Source of the DNA: Candidatus Sivonenia alaskensis PMM_0068 | Lineage (GTDB): Bacteria > Cyanobacteriota > Cyanobacteriia > Gloeobacterales > PMM-0068 | Assembly: GCA_949127685.1 (NCBI GenBank) | Contig: CASBPW010000238.1 | Location: forward strand, 1 to 6,578 | Direction: 5' to 3' | Length of the DNA: 6,578 nucleotides | Part shown: in pieces, positions 1 through 5,988 of the stretch | How positions within the stretch are numbered: the stretch's first letter is position 1 | Layout of the letters: each line of letters begins with the position of its first letter | Notes under the pieces: model-generated | Database searches by the model: none | What the model was told of the DNA's origin: nothing | Seen by the model: the letters and a program-made list of their open reading frames with translations, nothing else | Translations under genes and position numbers: made by a program

Positions 1-90
1 AGTTATTTCATCCGTCGCAAAGCATGCCCCATATCCTTTAGCAATGGGTTTGATTTCATCAGCTCCTTTTAAGTATCTTTTGTTCAGCAT
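1..90 (-). CDS. Start of a DUF2185/Imm33-like protein (partial, runs off left edge)
   Basis: Only the first 30 codons are in the window. They begin MLNKRYLKGADEIKP and end with GYGACFATDEIT. The frame is open to the edge, and the ATG at 90 sits 5 bases after AAGGAG, a strong ribosome binding site; that is why I chose this frame over the plus-strand frame that is also open here. From memory, the GYGxCFATDxIT block is the start of the DUF2185 (Imm33) family: small soluble proteins of about 100-120 residues, classed by comparative genomics as candidate immunity proteins in polymorphic toxin loci, although many copies occur without a recognisable toxin. The conserved GYMYRE-type block expected just downstream lies outside the window, so the assignment is tentative. 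The gene is about 40% GC by hand count, lower than trpE. It lies 135 bases beyond the trpE stop on the same strand and has its own ribosome binding site. Confidence 0.6.
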   Translation of the reverse strand, partial: MLNKRYLKGADEIKPIAKGYGACFATDEIT

Positions 91-95
91 GTGTT

Positions 96-101
96 CTCCT
101 T
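96..101 (-). promoter_or_regulatory. Ribosome binding site of the left-edge gene
   Basis: On the minus strand this reads AAGGAG, followed by a 5-base spacer (AACAC) and the ATG at 90-88. It decides both strand and start for the partial gene at the left edge. Confidence 0.7.
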
Positions 102-173
102 ATAACAAAGCTCATGGCCAGATTATTCCGGAAAAGAAGGCTCCCGGTGCACAGCTCGGCATTACCTATATGC

Positions 174-189
174 TGCCCAATGATGGGCA
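174..189 (-). other. Small inverted repeat downstream of trpE
   Basis: TGCCCA at 174-179 and TGGGCA at 184-189 form a perfect 6-bp stem with a 4-base loop, 37 bases beyond the trpE stop codon. Neither side is followed by a T-run, so it is not a convincing intrinsic terminator. It could be a weak transcript-end or processing hairpin, or chance. Confidence 0.3.
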
Positions 190-225
190 AAACTATACAT
201 CATTCACCCTTGTGCCCACGGATCT

Positions 226-1716
226 TCATGCATAGGCAATCGCTTCTAGGAGCCCGTTCGCTTTGTTAATAGTTTCCTGATATTCCAGCTCAGGAACCGA
301 ATCGGCGACGATACCGGCTCCGGCTTGGACACTCAAAGCACCATCTTTGAGCAGCATCGTGCGGATCGTAATTGCTGTATTAAGCTGACCATCAAAACTG
401 TAGTAGCCGTAGACGCCACTGTATGGCCCCCGCTTGTGCGGCTCTAGCTCAGAGATAATTTCCATCGCTCGAATTTTCGGGGCCCCGCTGACAGTACCTG
501 CCGGAAAACAAGCCTGGAGCAAGTCCCATGCCGATTTGCTGGGGTCTAAGAGACCCGTCACATTCGAGGCAATGTGCATGACATGGGAGTAGCGTTCAAT
601 CTTCATCATTTCGTCGGTGTGGACGGAACCCCATCTGCATACCCTTCCCAAATCATTGCGGCCTAAGTCCACCAGCATCACGTGTTCTGCCGTTTCTTTG
701 GGGTCTGCAAGGAGGTCTTTTTCTAAGGCTAAATCTTCTTCAGGAGTTACGCCTCGTTTACGCGTTCCTGCGATCGGTCGCAGGGTAGCCACCTGCTCAT
801 CCCCAATTTGGTCTAACTTGACCATGATTTCCGGGCTAGATCCAATCATCTGGAAGGTTCCAAAGTTGAAATAAGCCATGTAAGGGGAAGGATTGACCAC
901 CCGCAAAGAACGATAGAGGGCAAAGGGGTCGCCTTTATATTCGGTAGTCAGTCTTTGCGAAAGGACGACCTGGAAGATATCTCCCGCTTTGATATAGTCC
1001 TTAGATTTTTCTACAGCCTGTAAGAAATCCTCTTTCTCAAAAGAAGACTGATAGACCACAGGCTCTTTTCCCCGCTTCCAATCTAGAATCGGGGGCTCAG
1101 GCTGCATGGGAGTGCTCAGACGGTCCACTAAGCTATCTACTCTGGCGGCGGCTTCGTCGTAGGCTGTTTGCAGGTCTGGGTGTTTCTGTAGGTCCGCATA
1201 GGCAATCGCCCAAATTTTACGTTTTACCTGGTCAAAAACGAGAAGACTATCCACCTGCATCCACTGGCCATCGGGTAGGTGTTGGCGGTCTACGGCATGA
1301 ACGGGCACCCTCGGTTCGATCCAAGACACCAATTCGTAGCCCCAGAATCCAAACAAGCCGCCAAGGCCAGGAGGGAGGGTAGGCAGATGAACGGGTTTAT
1401 AGGGCTCTAGGCATTGGCTGAGGACTACAAAAGGATTACCTTCATAGGTTTTGTTCTCTCCCTCCCGAAATTGCTGGACTGTCTGAGTCCCTGTGGTGGT
1501 CAACGTCCAGAGCGGGTCACAACCTAAAAGAGAGTAGCGGCCTACTTTTTCGCCGCCTTCCACGGATTCCAAGAGAAAACTATACTGCGCCTGACGACAT
1601 ACCCGATACCAAGCAGAGACCGGGGTTTGCAGGTCTGCCAGAAGTTCCCTGTATACCGGAATAAAGTTTCCCCGAGTCGCTAGGTGCGTGAATTCATCAA
1701 AGGAGGGCGCAAGCAT
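226..1716 (-). CDS. trpE: Anthranilate synthase component I
   Basis: This is the large subunit of anthranilate synthase, which converts chorismate to anthranilate using ammonia delivered by the glutaminase subunit TrpG; it is the first committed step of tryptophan synthesis, in the cytoplasm. At 496 residues it is full length. The N-terminal domain carries LLES at 48-51, the motif that binds feedback tryptophan in characterised TrpE proteins. The chorismate-binding domain (about 225-490) has NPSPYMAYF (275-283), PIAGTRKRG (314-322), LVDLGRNDLGRV (348-359), FPAGTVSGAPKIRAMEII (404-421) and GAGIVADS (466-473). The LLES motif and GTVSGAPK block favour TrpE over PabB or isochorismate synthase. 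The ATG at 1716 is the first possible start after an in-frame TGA, but no clear Shine-Dalgarno precedes it. It lies 54 bases downstream of the aldo/keto reductase on the same strand, so it may be co-transcribed with it. No trpG is visible. Confidence 0.95.
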   Translation of the reverse strand: MLAPSFDEFTHLATRGNFIPVYRELLADLQTPVSAWYRVCRQAQYSFLLESVEGGEKVGRYSLLGCDPLWTLTTTGTQTVQQFREGENKTYEGNPFVVLSQCLEPYKPVHLPTLPPGLGGLFGFWGYELVSWIEPRVPVHAVDRQHLPDGQWMQVDSLLVFDQVKRKIWAIAYADLQKHPDLQTAYDEAAARVDSLVDRLSTPMQPEPPILDWKRGKEPVVYQSSFEKEDFLQAVEKSKDYIKAGDIFQVVLSQRLTTEYKGDPFALYRSLRVVNPSPYMAYFNFGTFQMIGSSPEIMVKLDQIGDEQVATLRPIAGTRKRGVTPEEDLALEKDLLADPKETAEHVMLVDLGRNDLGRVCRWGSVHTDEMMKIERYSHVMHIASNVTGLLDPSKSAWDLLQACFPAGTVSGAPKIRAMEIISELEPHKRGPYSGVYGYYSFDGQLNTAITIRTMLLKDGALSVQAGAGIVADSVPELEYQETINKANGLLEAIAYA

Positions 1717-1749
1717 ATAGGTGTTTTCGGTATAGAGTCATCTTAAGTC

Positions 1750-1771
1750 ACGACTCGGTGCCCACAGTCGT
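1750..1771 (-). other. Stem-loop in the reductase-trpE gap
   Basis: On the minus strand ACGACT (1771-1766) and AGTCGT (1755-1750) form a 6-bp perfect stem around a 10-base loop. The stem begins in the last base of the reductase stop codon and ends 33 bases before the trpE ATG. No T-run follows, so it is not a standard terminator. It could be an intercistronic processing or stability element, or chance. Confidence 0.3.
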
Positions 1772-2895
1772 TAATCTTCCCATAAGCGCTTGCGTTCTCC
1801 TGCGGCCAAGCGTTGATGAGCATCTCTTAAAAGAGTTGGAATCGGAAGGTTCACGGGGCAACGGGGCAAGCAGTCTCCACAATCCGTACAACGATTGCCT
1901 TTCGTGCCCGGAAACCAATGACCGGCTTTCTCCAACATGTTGTAGCGATACTGCCCAAAATCCACCATATCCAAACCAACCGCTAAATTCCGTAGCCGAA
2001 GTACTTCCGGGATGTTGATATTTTCAGGACAGGGCAAACAGGCAAAACATTGCTCACAGAGGTCCGGCTTGAGGTCTACTAGGGATTGATCAATGCGTTT
2101 CAAGGCTTGCTGTTCTTCTGGGGTGAGCGGCATCCCTTGGTCTGCTACCGTCCTATGGGCTGCGAATTCTTCGGGGGAAGCAGCCCCCAAAGACAGCGTG
2201 TGAATTCTAGGATCACTCAAGAGAAAACGATGATTCAGCGCAAGCGGGGTGAACGGGTGACAGAGAACTTTTAGCTTTTCAGGGGGAGCATATAGCTGTC
2301 CCCCTTTGTCCGTAGGAGAAATAATAAATACGCCCATATCCTTCTCATGGGCCCGTTGAATAGCTGCAGCATTGCGTTGATTGAAGTAGTAATAGTGCAC
2401 ATTCATAAATTCAAATAAATCGGTTTCAATGAGGGCCAAAATCAGTTCTAACGATCCATGGGTAGAAAAGCCCACATGCCGGATCAGACGAGCATCAACG
2501 GCTTCTTGAACGGCAAGCATACAGCCATCTTTTTTCGTAACCGACTCAAAATGCTGAGGTGTATTCAAGCCATGGAGCGCCAAGTTATCGAGATAATCGG
2601 TCTTGAGACGAGTCAAAGAACGCTCAATGAGCTGAGCCATAGAATCCCGGTCAGGCGTAGGCGCCATCTTGGTCGTCAGATAAATACTTTGGCGAGCAAG
2701 TCCTGCTTGAAAAGCCGACCCGATGTATTCTTCGCTTTTGCCATAGCCCTTGGCCGTTTCCAGATGATTGATACCGAGTTCGACGGCTTTGAATACGGTC
2801 GCAACCGCATTTTCTTCACTAGAGAGAAACCGCATGCCTCCAAAGCTAAAAGCCGAGAGCATTTGTTCAGTTTTGCCAAAACGTCGGTAGAGCAT
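1771..2895 (-). CDS. Aldo/keto reductase with C-terminal 4Fe-4S module
   Basis: This is a predicted oxidoreductase of 374 residues in two parts. Residues 1 to about 270 form an aldo/keto reductase barrel: RRFGKTE near the start, the active-site block LETAKGYGKSEEYIG at 45-59 with Tyr51, Lys76 in TTKMAPT, and His108 in ALHG, matching three residues of the Asp-Tyr-Lys-His tetrad. The usual Asp is Glu46; from memory Glu is normal in this iron-sulfur subfamily. Residues 275-374 hold two cysteine clusters, C280-C283-C286-C289 followed by Pro, and C336-C339-C342-C346 followed by Pro. The second is a classic CxxCxxCxxxCP ferredoxin motif, so up to two 4Fe-4S centres are plausible. The substrate is unknown. 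A ferredoxin-linked role in the cytoplasm is inference. The ATG at 2895 fits the family N-terminus, though no clear ribosome binding site precedes it. It is divergent from the CSP41-like gene and 54 bases upstream of trpE. Confidence 0.92.
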   Translation of the reverse strand: MLYRRFGKTEQMLSAFSFGGMRFLSSEENAVATVFKAVELGINHLETAKGYGKSEEYIGSAFQAGLARQSIYLTTKMAPTPDRDSMAQLIERSLTRLKTDYLDNLALHGLNTPQHFESVTKKDGCMLAVQEAVDARLIRHVGFSTHGSLELILALIETDLFEFMNVHYYYFNQRNAAAIQRAHEKDMGVFIISPTDKGGQLYAPPEKLKVLCHPFTPLALNHRFLLSDPRIHTLSLGAASPEEFAAHRTVADQGMPLTPEEQQALKRIDQSLVDLKPDLCEQCFACLPCPENINIPEVLRLRNLAVGLDMVDFGQYRYNMLEKAGHWFPGTKGNRCTDCGDCLPRCPVNLPIPTLLRDAHQRLAAGERKRLWED

Positions 2896-2952
2896 AGGTC
2901 TAGCTTAAGCAAGTTGGGCAAGCGTGTGGGAAAATTTACAGCAAATGCAGGT

Positions 2953-2958
2953 AGGAGG
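2953..2958 (+). promoter_or_regulatory. Ribosome binding site of the CSP41-like gene
   Basis: AGGAGG lies 8 bases before ATG 2967 and 5 bases before the in-frame GTG 2964. The 8-base spacing and the family N-terminus (MRVLVIGGTRF) favour ATG 2967 as the true start. Confidence 0.75.
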
Positions 2959-2966
2959 AAGCAGTG

Positions 2967-3887
2967 ATGCGGGTATTGGTGATCGGGGGAACTCGCTTTG
3001 TGGGCGTCTATCTGACCCAAGAATTGATGAGCCGTGGGCATGAAGTTGTACTCTTCAATCGAGGAAATAAACCTGCTCCCGTAGAAGGAGTCACCCAAAT
3101 CCACGGAGACCGCACCGACCCGGCGCAACTCAAAGAAAAACTATCCGGTCAGCGCTTTGATGCCATTTTCGATAATAACGGTCGTGAACTGACCGATACA
3201 CAGCCTTTGGTAGAACTCTTCAAGGGGCAGATCCAGCAATTTATCTATATGAGTTCGGCGGGGGTTTATTTACCTACCGAACAACCCCCACACATCGAAG
3301 GAGATCCGGTTGACCCGAAAAGTCGCCATAAGGGTAAACATGAGACCGAACACTATTTGGAGGCAGAAGGAATTCCCTACACGTCTATCCGTCCGGTCTA
3401 TGTCTATGGTCCCCAGAACTACAATGACCTAGAAGCCTGGTTCTTTGACCGGATTGTACGGAACCGACCAATTCCGATTCCTGGCAATGGGCAATTCCTG
3501 ACTCAAATGGGCCATGTTAAAGATTTAGCGAAAGCAATGGTAGCGACTCTTGGTAATGAAAAAGCGATTCGGCAGATTTATAACATCAGTGATATACGTG
3601 CTGTCAGTTTTAATGGCTTGGCCCATCTCTGTGCAACTGCCGCTGGAAAATCTGCAGAACTCGTCCACTATGACGCTAAGCAGTTCTCTTTTGGCAAGCG
3701 CAAAGCCTTTCCCTTCCGCGAACAGCACTTCTTTGTTTCGGTAGACAAAGCGGTTCATCACTTAAATTGGCGTCCCGAATTTGACCTCTTGCGTGGCCTC
3801 AAAGACTCTTGGATGAATGACTATACCAAGTTAGGAAGGGCCCAGAAAGAAATTGATTTCTCCACAGATGATGAGATTCTCAAATAA
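2967..3887 (+). CDS. CSP41-like atypical SDR (NAD-dependent epimerase/dehydratase family)
   Basis: A 306-residue protein of the NAD-dependent epimerase/dehydratase superfamily, closest by eye to cyanobacterial proteins related to plastid CSP41, an RNA-binding endonuclease that acts on stem-loops and associates with ribosomes in chloroplasts. The Rossmann nucleotide-binding turn GGTRFVG is at 7-13. Family blocks seen are HGDRTD (46-51), YMSSAGVYL (94-102), DPKSRHKGKHETE (116-128), YGPQNYNDLEAWFFDR (147-162), IPGNG (171-175) and FGKRKAFPFREQHFF (242-256). The catalytic YxxxK pair of classical SDRs is not visible; where it would be expected, near K124, the residue four places earlier is Arg. This fits a non-dehydrogenase, atypical SDR. 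The length is typical. Start at ATG 2967 (see the ribosome binding site); the GTG at 2964 would add one residue. Many databases call such proteins sugar epimerases; I think that is less likely. RNA cleavage by the bacterial protein is inferred from the plastid relatives. Confidence 0.9.
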   Translation: MRVLVIGGTRFVGVYLTQELMSRGHEVVLFNRGNKPAPVEGVTQIHGDRTDPAQLKEKLSGQRFDAIFDNNGRELTDTQPLVELFKGQIQQFIYMSSAGVYLPTEQPPHIEGDPVDPKSRHKGKHETEHYLEAEGIPYTSIRPVYVYGPQNYNDLEAWFFDRIVRNRPIPIPGNGQFLTQMGHVKDLAKAMVATLGNEKAIRQIYNISDIRAVSFNGLAHLCATAAGKSAELVHYDAKQFSFGKRKAFPFREQHFFVSVDKAVHHLNWRPEFDLLRGLKDSWMNDYTKLGRAQKEIDFSTDDEILK

Positions 3888-3975
3888 CAGACTGGCGGGG
3901 CTTTGAAGCATATTTCCTTGCTAATTATCTACCCATGTTCGCCTTTTGGGATGAGTATAGCCCTTTGCACGCACT

Positions 3976-4001
3976 AAAAAACCCTCTGCCGGAGAGGGTT
4001 T
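3976..4001 (-). terminator. Rho-independent terminator of tRNA-Val
   Basis: On the minus strand AAACCCTCT (4001-3993) pairs with AGAGGGTTT (3987-3979) around the loop CCGGC, and the descending arm runs into a block of six Ts (3981-3976). It starts about 9 bases after the tRNA 3' end. On the plus strand the same hairpin is followed by only three Ts, all within the stem, so it may also stop the converging CSP41-like transcript, less efficiently. No other terminator is seen between 3887 and the hairpin. Confidence 0.9.
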
Positions 4002-4009
4002 CAAGTATC

Positions 4010-4082
<73 letters not shown>

Positions 4083-4129
4083 ACAATAAAAGTTGGACGG
4101 TCTATAGAATATCACGAGTGTTAGGGCTC

Positions 4130-4171
4130 ATGGTCCCATCTCCAGCAAAAAACCAGATGAGCGAGGACCAT
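4130..4171 (+). other. Long imperfect stem-loop upstream of eno
   Basis: ATGGTCC (4130-4136) pairs with GGACCAT (4165-4171), and directly inside it CATCT (4137-4141) pairs with AGATG (4155-4159). This gives 12 base pairs around the A-rich loop 4142-4154 and a 5-base bulge AGCGA (4160-4164). A 7-base direct repeat GGGCTCA at 4124-4130 and 4174-4180 borders the structure. No T-run follows on either strand. It lies 166 bases before the eno start, so it could be in a long leader, be an operator-like element, or belong to a small RNA. Function unknown. Confidence 0.5.
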
Positions 4172-4323
4172 CGGGGCTCAGTCCGTCAAGAACCAAGCGT
4201 GAGGTCTTACTTTTCTACCTTGTCCTGGGCTAAAGCTCAATTTCAGTAACCAACTCTACAAAGCCAAACCCTCTTATGGTTTACTTTCTTTGATGTATCC
4301 CGTCCTAAGGGTCCAGCCTTCTT

Positions 4324-4330
4324 AAAGGAG
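4324..4330 (+). promoter_or_regulatory. eno: Ribosome binding site of eno
   Basis: AAAGGAG is followed by 7 bases (TACTTTT) and then GTG. It sets the GTG at 4338 as the start; there is no in-frame ATG before codon 146. Confidence 0.85.
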
Positions 4331-4337
4331 TACTTTT

Positions 4338-5603
4338 GTGTCTACTGCTATTTCCCAAATCAAAGCCCGTGAGATTCTTGATTCCCGAGGCCGCCCGACT
4401 ATTGAAGCTGACGTAATCCTCTCCTCGGGCGTTCTAGGCCGAGCGGCAGTGCCGAGCGGAGCTTCCACGGGAAGTTTTGAAGCTCATGAACTGCGCGATG
4501 GGGAGGCTCGGTACAACGGAGCCGGTGTACTCCACGCTGTCAAAAATGTTCAAGAAATCCTTGGACCAGCCCTGATTGGCTTAGATGCCACCGAACAAGC
4601 AGCCATTGACAAAGTTTTACTAGAGTTGGATGGAAGCCCCAACAAGTCCAATCTTGGCGCCAATGCGATTCTGGCCCTTTCCCTGGCCACCGCTAGAGCC
4701 GCTAGTATCGCCCAGGGTCTTCCCTTGTATCGCTACCTAGGTGGGGAAGCAGCCAATGTGCTCCCGGTCCCGATGATGAATGTCTTGAATGGAGGAGCCC
4801 ATGCTGACAATAATGTGGACATCCAGGAATTCATGATTGCTCCTGTGGGGGCCCCTAGTTTCCGGGAAGCGTTGCGCTGGGGCGCTGAAGTTTTTGTCCA
4901 ACTCAAGAAAATCTTGAAATCCCAAGGCCTAAATACGGCGGTAGGAGATGAAGGGGGCTTTGCGCCTAACCTCAGCTCGAACCAGGCAGCCCTTGATATC
5001 CTGGTCCAAGCCATTGAGCAAGCAGGCTACCGTCTAGGTGAGGACATTGCCCTGGCCCTAGATGTGGCAGCCACAGAAATTTATAAAGACGGCACTTACA
5101 CCGTAGACGGCAAAGCCCATAGTCCTCAACAGATGATTGATTATCTGGCAGCCTGGGTAGACCGCTATCCGATTATTTCTATCGAAGATGGTTTGGCCGA
5201 AGATGACTGGGACGCTTGGGGCAAACTTACAGAGCGTCTGGGCAAAAGAGTGCAGCTTGTGGGCGATGATCTTTTTGTCACCAATAAAATTCGATTACAG
5301 AAAGGCATTGACTTAGGAATTGCCAATGCCGTGTTGATCAAAGTCAACCAAATTGGCAGCCTTAGCGAGACCCTAGACACGATTAACACAGCAACCGCAG
5401 CAAACTATCATTCGATGATTTCCCATCGCTCTGGAGAAACCGAGGACACTACCATCGCGGATCTTGCGGTGGCTACCCGTGTTGGACAGATCAAAACAGG
5501 CTCTCTCTGCCGTTCTGAGCGCGTCGCCAAATATAACCAGTTGCTCCGCATTGAGGAGGAACTAGGGGATAAAGCGATCTATCTCGGACGCGGAGCATTT
5601 TAA
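4338..5603 (+). CDS. eno: Enolase (phosphopyruvate hydratase)
   Basis: Enolase interconverts 2-phosphoglycerate and phosphoenolpyruvate in glycolysis and gluconeogenesis, in the cytoplasm; in bacteria it is commonly a dimer or octamer and needs Mg. At 421 residues it is full length. Visible landmarks are REILDSRGRPTIE (11-23), the flexible loop SGASTG (40-45), His155 in NGGAHADN, QEF (163-165), the catalytic acid/base Glu205 in GDEGGFAP, Mg ligands Asp242, Glu283 (SIEDGLAEDDW) and Asp310 (GDDLF), catalytic Lys335 in the signature IKVNQIGSLSET (334-345), and SHRSGETEDT (362-371). No key residue is missing. The GTG start is supported by a strong ribosome binding site and by the family N-terminus (STAISQIKAREILDSRG). 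It appears to be monocistronic: divergent from tRNA-Val, with a 385-base gap downstream. I see no clear sigma-70-type promoter and no convincing terminator. Confidence 0.98.
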   Translation: MSTAISQIKAREILDSRGRPTIEADVILSSGVLGRAAVPSGASTGSFEAHELRDGEARYNGAGVLHAVKNVQEILGPALIGLDATEQAAIDKVLLELDGSPNKSNLGANAILALSLATARAASIAQGLPLYRYLGGEAANVLPVPMMNVLNGGAHADNNVDIQEFMIAPVGAPSFREALRWGAEVFVQLKKILKSQGLNTAVGDEGGFAPNLSSNQAALDILVQAIEQAGYRLGEDIALALDVAATEIYKDGTYTVDGKAHSPQQMIDYLAAWVDRYPIISIEDGLAEDDWDAWGKLTERLGKRVQLVGDDLFVTNKIRLQKGIDLGIANAVLIKVNQIGSLSETLDTINTATAANYHSMISHRSGETEDTTIADLAVATRVGQIKTGSLCRSERVAKYNQLLRIEEELGDKAIYLGRGAF

Positions 5604-5716
5604 TCGCTCAATTAATATGAGTATCCTTTAGCTCCGCCAACCCTAGAAATGTTGACGGGCCTATTTTTCGCATGGCCAACAAAATGTCTTGGGGCGAGAG
5701 CCAATCGGAAAAACAG

Positions 5717-5745
5717 GTGAAAATTAAATTGTATTCATCTATACT
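5717..5745 (+). promoter_or_regulatory. Candidate promoter for the STAND ATPase gene
   Basis: GTGAAA (5717-5722, four matches to TTGACA), a 17-base spacer, then TATACT (5740-5745, five matches to TATAAT). The predicted start near 5752 would give a leader of about 237 bases. The perfect palindrome CAGTACTG (5754-5761) lies at that start, and AAACAGG (5711-5717) with CCTGTTT (5762-5768) brackets the promoter, so repression by a bound dimer is possible but unproven. An AT-rich segment at 5940-5965 could hold a closer promoter. Confidence 0.35.
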
Positions 5746-5895
5746 CTAGCTGTCAGTACTGCCTGTTTCTCTCTGTAACGTATCTGCATCGTAATTGGCT
5801 AGTTTTTCATTTCCCGGCTCATGGTTGGTTCTGGTCCTCTAAAAAAGGGAACTCACCGGACTACTGCCCCGCTTTTCAGAAATTGAACTAGAATG

Positions 5896-5912
5896 CAGCT
5901 ACCCATTAGCTG
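5896..5912 (+). other. Short perfect stem-loop in the leader of the STAND ATPase gene
   Basis: CAGCTA (5896-5901) and TAGCTG (5907-5912) pair perfectly around CCCAT. It is followed by A-rich sequence on the plus strand, so it is not a terminator in that direction; no T-run follows on the minus strand either. TAGCTG also occurs at 5747-5752, overlapping the predicted transcription start. Could be an operator half-site pair or chance. Confidence 0.25.
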
Positions 5913-5988
5913 AAATAGCACGGCTATCTGTCCAGAATTTTAATTAATTCATAAACAATAAGTTTGGTTTCTATTTTACTTTAGGCCT

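Larger units (their letters stand above)
5604..5988 (+). other. Gene-free interval between eno and the STAND ATPase gene
   Basis: No coding frame with a ribosome binding site, no tRNA, and no hairpin-plus-T-run terminator is visible on either strand over these 385 bases. The longest start-bounded plus-strand frame I noticed (from 5648) has about 23 codons and no ribosome binding site. The interval does contain a candidate promoter (5717-5745), inverted repeats around it, and a short stem-loop at 5896-5912; these are listed separately. Confidence 0.6.

Noticed and set aside
2..235. Plus-strand frame open from the left edge, ending at TAG 233-235 (63 residues from ATG 44)
   Set aside because: It has no ribosome binding site, no family resemblance, and overlaps both the end of trpE and the minus-strand gene start at 90, which has a strong ribosome binding site.
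212..1765. GTGCCCAC at both 212-219 and 1758-1765, flanking trpE
   Set aside because: An 8-base match in the same orientation is expected by chance at this scale; no mobile element features accompany it.
2914..2942. TTGGGC-17-TACAGC as a promoter for the CSP41-like gene
   Set aside because: Spacing is right but the -10 box matches only about half of the consensus; not strong enough to list as a feature.
2458..2967. Plus-strand frame of 169 codons antisense to the aldo/keto reductase
   Set aside because: It is explained as the complement of a conserved coding frame; no ribosome binding site or recognisable domain.
2676..3128. Minus-strand frame of 150 codons spanning the divergent gap
   Set aside because: It overlaps the starts of two well-supported genes in other frames and has no family features.
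4733..5014. Minus-strand frames inside eno (also 5165-5389)
   Set aside because: Shadows of the enolase coding frame, composed of low-complexity reverse-complement residues without motifs.
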